A stretch of DNA of 19,838 nucleotides from JAUSIF01 sp036556265. GTDB taxonomy: Bacteria; Pseudomonadota; Alphaproteobacteria; Rhizobiales; Xanthobacteraceae. Positions 14,952 through 19,838 of the stretch are shown here, one piece after another; position 1 is the first letter of the stretch; each line of letters begins with the position of its first letter. Under the pieces are notes generated by a model. It ran no database searches and had not been told where the DNA came from. It worked only from the letters and a program-made list of their open reading frames with translations. The stretch spans positions 1 to 19,838 of the forward strand of contig DATBJU010000045.1 in NCBI GenBank assembly GCA_036556265.1, given 5' to 3'. The position numbers were made by a program, and so were the translations under genes.

Positions 14952-15842
14952 ATGCAAGCGAACGCAAAAGGCACGGTCGGCGTCGTCGGGCTCGGGATCA
15001 TGGGTGGCGCGATCGCGCGCAATCTCGCTGCAGCCGGCTGGAAAGTCATCGGCTATGACGTAGACGCTGCCCGACGCCGCGAGCTGTCCGCCGAAAACGT
15101 CGAGATCGCTGCAACCGTCGGCGCGCTTGCGAAGGCGGTGCCGGTGATCCTGACGAGCCTGCCGCAACCGGCCGCATTGCAAGCAGTCGCCGCCGAGATC
15201 GTCACCGCCGGAGTGCCGAAACGGATCGTGGCCGATCTCAGCACCTTTGCGATCGACGACAAGACGAAAGCGGAGAAAGCCCTGCGCGCAGCCGCGCATG
15301 TGCTGCTTGACTGTCCGCTGAGCGGGACCGGCGCCCAGGCGAAGACGAGGGATCTTGTCGTCTATGCGAGCGGAGAGTCGGCCAGCATCGCCGCGCTGAA
15401 ACCGCTGTTCACCGATTTTGCGCGCGAGTGGCGCGACCTCGGCGCGTTCGGCAACGGCATGCGGATGAAGTTCGTCGCGAATCTGCTCGTGGCGATCCAC
15501 AACGTGGCGTCAGCCGAGGCCATGGTGCTCGGAATCAAGGCCGGGCTCGATCCCAAGGTGATCTTCGAACTGGTGAAGAGCGGCGCAGGCAACTCGCGTG
15601 TATTCGAGTTGCGCGCACCGATGATGGTGGCGGGCCGTTACGACGACGCTACCATGAAGATTTCCGTGTGGCAGAAGGACATGGCGATCATTCGCCAATT
15701 CGCAGCCGCGGTGCACTGCCCAACGCCCTTGTTCGACGCGACGGTGCCCATCTATGACGCAGCGTTGTCCCACGGCCTTGGTGCTCAGGACACGGCGGCT
15801 GTCTGTGCCGTGCTCGAAGAGAAGGCGGGCGTGCATCGCTGA
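14952..15842 (+). CDS. NAD(P)-dependent beta-hydroxyacid dehydrogenase (3-hydroxyisobutyrate dehydrogenase-like)
   Basis: A 296-residue member of the 6-phosphogluconate/3-hydroxyisobutyrate dehydrogenase superfamily. The Rossmann dinucleotide motif is VVGLGIMGGAIARNL (residues 11-25), with Asp36 (GYDVD) pointing to NAD preference. The substrate-binding DCPLSGTGAQAKTRD begins at residue 120, and the catalytic lysine is K173 with N177 in GNGMRMKFVANLL. The C-terminal helical domain follows (LGIKAGLDPKVIFELV). It is expected to oxidise a 3-hydroxy acid or reduce the matching semialdehyde in the cytosol. A good AGAGAGGCGAG site precedes the ATG, 11 bases after the CMD gene. Substrates in this family are very diverse, and the catabolic neighbours do not fix one. 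Confidence 0.93.
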   Translation: MQANAKGTVGVVGLGIMGGAIARNLAAAGWKVIGYDVDAARRRELSAENVEIAATVGALAKAVPVILTSLPQPAALQAVAAEIVTAGVPKRIVADLSTFAIDDKTKAEKALRAAAHVLLDCPLSGTGAQAKTRDLVVYASGESASIAALKPLFTDFAREWRDLGAFGNGMRMKFVANLLVAIHNVASAEAMVLGIKAGLDPKVIFELVKSGAGNSRVFELRAPMMVAGRYDDATMKISVWQKDMAIIRQFAAAVHCPTPLFDATVPIYDAALSHGLGAQDTAAVCAVLEEKAGVHR

Positions 15843-15988
15843 CGCAACGCTACATTTCGAGGCTAGTCAGAGCAGCGGGCTTCCTGCAAGATCGTGATGA
15901 AACCGACGGCGGATCGAAAGGGACCGCCGGAAAGAGTGGCGTCCGCAGCGCACCGGCCGCGGGCATAATGGGGGCGAAGCGGGGCGGC
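15843..15988. promoter_or_regulatory. Intergenic region before the Liv transporter genes, with one hairpin
   Basis: About 146 bases without a gene (126 if livH starts at 15968). An inverted repeat CGGCGG (15907-15912) / CCGCCG (15924-15929) with an 11-base loop is present; it is not followed by a T-run, so it is not a clear intrinsic terminator. It could be a folded leader, an operator or chance in GC-rich DNA. No standard promoter pair was recognised, though the livHMGF genes need a promoter here unless transcribed from upstream. Confidence 0.3.
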
Positions 15989-16864
15989 ATGATCGTCACG
16001 TACGATCTTCTAATCAACGCGATCATTGCAGGCGTCTTGCTCGGCGGCTTCTACGTCGCGGTCACCGCCGGGATTTCCATCGCGTTCGGAATTCTCGACA
16101 TTGTAAATATCGCGCACGTCGCGTTCATTATCCTGGGCGCGTACATCGCCTATATCGTCAATATCAATCTCGGCATCGACCCGATTCTCATCGGCATCGT
16201 CATGCTGCCGGCCTTTTACGCGCTCGGAGCGATCGTCTACCAAGTCTACTACGTCTCTTTTGAACGACGCGGGCAGGAGGCGTTGCGCGGGCTCGCTTTC
16301 TTCTTTGGACTCCTGTTCATCACGGAGGTGGGCCTGATCCTCGTATTCGGCGTCGACTATCGTTACGTGCAGGCGGCCTATATTGGCCCAAGCTTCCGAT
16401 TCGGCGCCGCGGACTTCCCGCTCCGCATGGTCGTGCCGTGTGTGCTCGCGCTTGTCATGTTCGGCACGCTGCAACTGTTTCTATCCAAGACCTTTACCGG
16501 CCGCGCGATCATGGCGGTCTCGCAGGACCCGCTCGCGCTGCGCCTCATGGCGGTCGACCCGATCCGTATCAAGCGCATCGCGTTCGCGATCTCGGTTGCG
16601 ACCGCCGCGATCGCCGGCGCACTTCTCATCATCATTCACCCGGTCGAGCCTTCGGTGGGGCGCGAGTACATTGGCCGTGTGTTCGCCATCGCCGTGCTTG
16701 GCGGGCTCGGAAGCCTGCCCGGAACTGTGATCGCCGCGATGCTGCTCGGCATCGTCGAGAGCTTCACCTCGACGTTCTACGGTCCGTCCTGGGCGCCCGC
16801 GATCTCGTTCGGCTTTCTCCTGCTCACGCTGGCCTTTCGGCCGCAAGGCATCCTGGGACGCTGA
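15989..16864 (+). CDS. livH: Branched-chain amino acid-type ABC transporter permease LivH
   Basis: A 291-residue permease with about eight hydrophobic segments, first of the two membrane subunits of a HAAT-family ABC importer. Family marks are LLINAIIAGVLLGGFYVAVT near the start, GISIAFGILDIVNIAH, the coupling region GRAIMAVSQDPLALRLMAVDP and the late VLGGLGSLPGTVIAAMLLGIVE. The start at 15989 (ATG, preceded by GGGGCGG) is preferred because homology begins with IVTYDLL; an in-frame ATG at 15968 would add seven charged residues. It is followed after three bases by livM. The transported solute may be an amino acid, but in Rhizobiales many such systems carry aromatic or aliphatic carboxylates, and the catabolic neighbours here favour the latter (inference). 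Confidence 0.94.
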   Translation: MIVTYDLLINAIIAGVLLGGFYVAVTAGISIAFGILDIVNIAHVAFIILGAYIAYIVNINLGIDPILIGIVMLPAFYALGAIVYQVYYVSFERRGQEALRGLAFFFGLLFITEVGLILVFGVDYRYVQAAYIGPSFRFGAADFPLRMVVPCVLALVMFGTLQLFLSKTFTGRAIMAVSQDPLALRLMAVDPIRIKRIAFAISVATAAIAGALLIIIHPVEPSVGREYIGRVFAIAVLGGLGSLPGTVIAAMLLGIVESFTSTFYGPSWAPAISFGFLLLTLAFRPQGILGR

Positions 16865-16867
16865 TCC

Positions 16868-17812
16868 GTGCGCTGGCCCGCGTTCCTGCTAGTCGCCGTC
16901 GCGATCGGCGCCTTGGTGTTCGGCGGGCTGCGGCTCGCAGCGAACGAGTACTACTTCTTCGCCGGCTACGTCGTCTTGCAGTATGTCGTGCTCGCGACCG
17001 CCTGGAACATCCTCGGTGGCTACGCGGGCTACGTAAACTTCGGGTCGGCCGCGTTCTTCGCGGCCGGTGCCTATTCGACGGTCGCCTTGCACAAGTTCTT
17101 TCCGCTGCCGGTCCCTGCGTTGATCGCGATCGGGGGAGTCGTGGCTGGCATCGTCGGTTTCGGCACAGGCTATCTCACGCTGCGGCTGCGCGGCGTATTC
17201 TTCGCGATCGCGACGCTTGCGCTCGCGGTCGTGCTGCAGACGCTGATCATCAACTGGGACTACGTCGGTGGCTCGCGCGGCGCCTATCTGCTGCGACCGA
17301 ACGAATTTCCGTTCATCGGCAGCTACGTGCAGTACCTGTTTCTGTCGATGCTCGTGCTCGCGATTGTGGCGGTTGTCGCCGCGCGCGCGATCGAGCGATC
17401 CTGGCTCGGCTTCGGACTCTCAGCGATCCGCGATGACGAGCTCGCGGCCGAAGCGTCCGGTGTACCGACCTTACGGCTGAAACTCGTTGCGACGACGGTG
17501 TCTGGTGCATTCATGGGGATGGCGGGCGCCCCGTTCCCTTACATTGTCGGCTACTTGGACCCGGCTTCCACCTTTAATCTGGCCTATGCGGTGAACGCAA
17601 TCGCGATGCCGATGATCGGCGGCACCACAACCTGGGTCGGGCCGGTGATTGGCGCCGTGTTACTCGGCGTGATCCAGCAGGTGACGACAGTGACCATCTC
17701 GTCCGCGGTCAATCTCTTGATCGTCGGTCTCGTGCTCGTCGGCTTCGTGATTATCGCGCCAAAGGGCATCGTTGGGCTCGCGCGCACCTGGTTCCCACGG
17801 AAGGAGCCGTAA
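16868..17812 (+). CDS. livM: Branched-chain amino acid-type ABC transporter permease LivM
   Basis: A 314-residue second permease of the HAAT-type importer. It has around nine hydrophobic segments, with the LivM-typical NILGGYAGYVNFGSAAFFAAGAY near residues 48-70, TLRLRGVFFAIATLALA, the coupling loop GFGLSAIRDDELAAEASGV and GGTTTWVGPVIGAVLLG. It begins with GTG three bases after the livH stop, and its TAA stop overlaps the livG ATG as TAATG, so the genes are translated as one unit. It would form a heterodimer with LivH and dock LivG/LivF on the cytoplasmic face. Confidence 0.94.
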   Translation: MRWPAFLLVAVAIGALVFGGLRLAANEYYFFAGYVVLQYVVLATAWNILGGYAGYVNFGSAAFFAAGAYSTVALHKFFPLPVPALIAIGGVVAGIVGFGTGYLTLRLRGVFFAIATLALAVVLQTLIINWDYVGGSRGAYLLRPNEFPFIGSYVQYLFLSMLVLAIVAVVAARAIERSWLGFGLSAIRDDELAAEASGVPTLRLKLVATTVSGAFMGMAGAPFPYIVGYLDPASTFNLAYAVNAIAMPMIGGTTTWVGPVIGAVLLGVIQQVTTVTISSAVNLLIVGLVLVGFVIIAPKGIVGLARTWFPRKEP

Positions 17813-18546
17813 TGGCCGAGCCGCTGCTCCAGGTGGAAAAGGTCGGAAAGCGCTTCGGCGGTTTTGTCGCTCTCGAAGGCGTCGACCTTTCCGTCGCCAA
17901 GGGCGAGCGGCTCGGGCTGATCGGCCCAAACGGCTCGGGCAAGAGCACGCTCGTCAATTGCATCTGCGGAACGCTTACGAATGAGATGGGCACCGTCCGT
18001 TTCCAGGGCGAACAGATGGACGGCTTGCCGGCCTACAGGCGCACGCGTCTCGGACTCGCGCGTAGCTTCCAGCTGCCGCGGCCATTTGTGAGCCTTTCGG
18101 TCGCCGAAAATCTGCGAATTCCCTTGATCTATACCGTGCAGGCGCGCGGCACTGTGCACGGCGAAGGGGAGGTCGAGTCGCGCTGCGCGGAGCTCTTGCG
18201 GCTCGTGGGCTTGCAGGACAAGGCGCGCGCGTTTCCAGCGGACCTGACGCAAGTCGACATGCGGAAGCTCGAGCTCGCGCGCGCCATGGCCGCGGAGCCG
18301 AAGTTGCTCATTGCCGATGAATCCATGGCCGGCTTGTCGCGTTCGGAGATCGAGGACATTCTCAAACTGCTCAAGCAACTCAACGAGCACGGCGTCACGA
18401 TTATTCTCATTGAACACATTATGAGCGCGGTGATGAGCTTCTCGCAGCGGCTCGTCGTGCTCGTATCCGGCCGCAAGATCGCCGACGGCGATCCGACCGC
18501 CGTTGTACGCGATCCCGAAGTGGTGAGGGCTTACCTTGGGCAGTAG
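17812..18546 (+). CDS. livG: ABC transporter ATP-binding protein LivG (with altered signature motif)
   Basis: A 244-residue ATPase subunit. Walker A is GPNGSGKST (38-46), Q-loop FQLPRPF near residue 86, Walker B with Asp169-Glu170 in LLIADES, and the switch His202 in LIEHIM. The signature that is normally LSGGQ or similar reads LTQVD (145-149), followed by the usual MRKLELARAMA. The residue after the catalytic Glu is Ser171 where Pro is usual. In ABC ATPases the signature of one subunit completes the ATP site of the partner, so the site facing LivF's Walker A may be weak while the other is normal. The ATG at 17812 has AAGGAG five bases upstream and overlaps the livM stop. Confidence 0.93.
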   Translation: MAEPLLQVEKVGKRFGGFVALEGVDLSVAKGERLGLIGPNGSGKSTLVNCICGTLTNEMGTVRFQGEQMDGLPAYRRTRLGLARSFQLPRPFVSLSVAENLRIPLIYTVQARGTVHGEGEVESRCAELLRLVGLQDKARAFPADLTQVDMRKLELARAMAAEPKLLIADESMAGLSRSEIEDILKLLKQLNEHGVTIILIEHIMSAVMSFSQRLVVLVSGRKIADGDPTAVVRDPEVVRAYLGQ

Positions 18547-19267
18547 CATCACCATCAGGAACATGCACGCCGCCTACGGCGCCGTGCGGGTGCTTGAGAA
18601 CGTCTCGCTCGACGTGCGTGCCGGCGAGACGGTCGTTCTGCTTGGCACCAACGGCAACGGCAAGAGCACGCTCATGAAATGCATCATGGGCATCCTGCGG
18701 CCGCGCGCCGGCAGCATCATCGTCGAGATCGACGGCGAACAACACGAGTTGATCGGCCGCAGTACCGAAGAAATTGTCGACCTCGGTATCGCGCTCGTTC
18801 CAGAAGGGCGGCGGCTGTTTCCGAAGCTCACGGTGGAAGAGAACCTGATGCTCGGCGCCTCGCGGCATTACGCCCGCGGCCATCTGAAGCAGAACTACGA
18901 CTTCTGTTGCGCGACGTTTCCCGTGCTCGCCGAGCGGCGCAAGCAGCTCGCGGGCAGCCTTTCCGGCGGCGAGCAACAAATGCTCGCGCTCGGCCGTGCG
19001 CTGATGCTCGCGCCGCGCATCCTGCTCGTGGACGAACCGTCGGTCGGGCTGAGCCCGCTGCTCGTCGCCCGCACGATCGAGACGATCAAGGAGCTCAAGG
19101 ACCGCTACCAGCTCACGGTGTTGATGTCGGAGCAGAACTTCACGCAGGCAATCCGGATCGCCGACCGCGGCTACGTGATCGTGCATGGGCAGATCGCGTT
19201 CGAGGGCCGCTCGGCGGCGGAGATGAACGACAACGATCTGATCCGGAAATTCTATCTCGGCTTGTGA
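18536..19267 (+). CDS. livF: ABC transporter ATP-binding protein LivF
   Basis: A 243-residue ATPase subunit with intact motifs: Walker A GTNGNGKST (37-45), signature LSGGE (142-146), Walker B ILLVDEPSVGLSP with Asp166-Glu167, and SEQN in the H-loop place (198-201), Gln instead of His being usual for LivF. It starts with a TTG at 18536 inside the livG end (11-bp overlap), with GTGAGGG just upstream; the next ATG (18563) would cut off the first beta-strand ITIRNM, so TTG is preferred. It pairs with LivG. The cyclase gene follows after 11 bases. Confidence 0.94.
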   Translation: MGSSITIRNMHAAYGAVRVLENVSLDVRAGETVVLLGTNGNGKSTLMKCIMGILRPRAGSIIVEIDGEQHELIGRSTEEIVDLGIALVPEGRRLFPKLTVEENLMLGASRHYARGHLKQNYDFCCATFPVLAERRKQLAGSLSGGEQQMLALGRALMLAPRILLVDEPSVGLSPLLVARTIETIKELKDRYQLTVLMSEQNFTQAIRIADRGYVIVHGQIAFEGRSAAEMNDNDLIRKFYLGL

Positions 19268-19278
19268 GGCGTCGCGCC

Positions 19279-19838
19279 ATGGTGCGGAGGCTGATCGATA
19301 TTTCTGTGCCGCTGGAGAACGAGGTGCTTGCGGACCCGCCGGGCCTCGGGCCACAAATCGAATATTTCACGCATCGCGAGACGGTCGACGCAATCGCCAA
19401 ATTCTTTCCGGGTTTGAGACCCGATGATTTGCCGGACGGTGAAGGTTGGGCGGTGGAGCAGGTCCGCCTCTCGACCCATAACACCACGCATCTCGACGCT
19501 CCCTGGCATTTCGCTTCGACCATGGACCGGGGCAAGCGGGCGATCACAATCGACGAGGTACCGCTGGAATGGTGCTTTCAACCGGCGATCAAGCTTGACT
19601 TCCGCCACCTCGCCGACGGCTACGTCGCGACCGCGCGGGACGTGGAGCGGGAGCTGATGCGTATCGCGCACACGCTTTCGCCGCTTGAGATCGTGCTCGT
19701 GAACACGCGCGCGGGCTCGCGCTACGGACAGTCGGACTACGTCTCGTCGGGTTGCGGGATGGGTCGCGAGGCGACCCTCTATCTTCTCGAGCGCGGCGTG
19801 CGCGTCACCGGCACCGACGGCTGGAGCTGGGATGCGCC
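19279..19838 (+). CDS. Cyclase / kynurenine formamidase-like metal hydrolase (3' end cut by window)
   Basis: The frame opens with ATG at 19279, 11 bases after livF, and runs to the window end (186 residues seen; family members are usually 210-270). It starts with the family pattern RLIDISVPLENEV and holds the metal-binding signature HNTTHLDAPWHF at residues 67-78 (general pattern HxGTHxDxPxHF), with His67, His71, Asp73 and His77 as expected ligands. Later ITIDEVPLEW, LVNTRAGSRYG and VTGTDGW also fit the PF04199 cyclase family. Such enzymes hydrolyse amide or lactone-like bonds, for example N-formylkynurenine or isatin. Close coupling with the Liv genes suggests that it acts on the imported solute or its product. 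The exact substrate is not shown. Confidence 0.88.
   Translation, partial: MVRRLIDISVPLENEVLADPPGLGPQIEYFTHRETVDAIAKFFPGLRPDDLPDGEGWAVEQVRLSTHNTTHLDAPWHFASTMDRGKRAITIDEVPLEWCFQPAIKLDFRHLADGYVATARDVERELMRIAHTLSPLEIVLVNTRAGSRYGQSDYVSSGCGMGREATLYLLERGVRVTGTDGWSWDA

Noticed and set aside
15907..15929. Hairpin CGGCGG/CCGCCG as a rho-independent terminator
   Set aside because: No T-run follows on either strand, and a six-base GC stem is easily found by chance in this DNA.
17584..19354. Two long minus-strand open frames (17584-18564 and 18419-19354) opposite livG and livF
   Set aside because: Both are antisense to genes with full ABC motifs, show His/Arg/Glu-rich composition without recognisable domains, and overlap each other.
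1..19838. Defence system, prophage, CRISPR array, tRNA or rRNA
   Set aside because: I scanned for direct repeat arrays, integrase or transposase motifs and tRNA-like folds by eye and saw none; every long open region is explained by housekeeping, transport or Tad genes.

Overview
This window is a GC-rich stretch of bacterial chromosome whose gene content, codon use and arrangement point to an alphaproteobacterium of the order Rhizobiales (Bradyrhizobium, Rhodoplanes or a similar genus). That placement is inferred from protein style: an Alphaproteobacteria-type cpa/tad cluster, Bradyrhizobium-like Liv transporter genes, and a palindromic repeat that encodes peptides typical of Rhizobiales. It is not based on a marker gene. 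I found no tRNA, rRNA, CRISPR array, transposase or phage gene.

Left part (1-5915), organic-acid metabolism. The window opens inside a TRAP transporter large permease (dctM type). Its 3' end overlaps, tail to tail, a long minus-strand gene for a FAD plus iron-sulfur hydroxyacid dehydrogenase of the YdiJ/D-2-hydroxyglutarate dehydrogenase type. Divergent from that gene is a serine-glyoxylate type aminotransferase, followed 3 bases later by a DUF938 methyltransferase. Together they suggest uptake and oxidation of hydroxy acids and handling of glyoxylate or 2-oxo acids. The dehydrogenase carries an in-frame 87-bp palindromic repeat in an interdomain linker.

Middle part (5939-14089), all on the minus strand, is a Tad (tight adherence) pilus export machine. 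In transcription order it holds cpaB, cpaC secretin, a small lipoprotein in the place usually taken by cpaD, cpaE/tadZ, the cpaF/tadA ATPase, tadB, tadC and, after a 178-bp gap, the TPR lipoprotein tadD. No Flp pilin, prepilin peptidase (cpaA/tadV) or TadE/F/G pseudopilin is in the window, so they must lie elsewhere. The two non-coding gaps of the cluster each carry four GANTC sites.

Right part (14383-19838), all on the plus strand, is a catabolic and uptake block. A carboxymuconolactone-decarboxylase-like protein and a 3-hydroxyisobutyrate-dehydrogenase-like enzyme form a tight pair. After about 146 bp comes a complete branched-chain-amino-acid-type ABC transporter core (livH, livM, livG, livF, with touching or overlapping ends), then a cyclase/kynurenine-formamidase-like hydrolase cut by the window end. 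The periplasmic binding protein (livK) is not seen. Such Liv-type transporters in Rhizobiales often import aromatic or other carboxylates, so the block may be one peripheral degradation pathway; its substrate cannot be read from the sequence.

Most of the window is recognisable. The points most worth a second look are the palindromic element inside a coding gene, the short lipoprotein replacing cpaD, the altered nucleotide-binding motifs in CpaE and LivG, and the catabolic block of unknown substrate.
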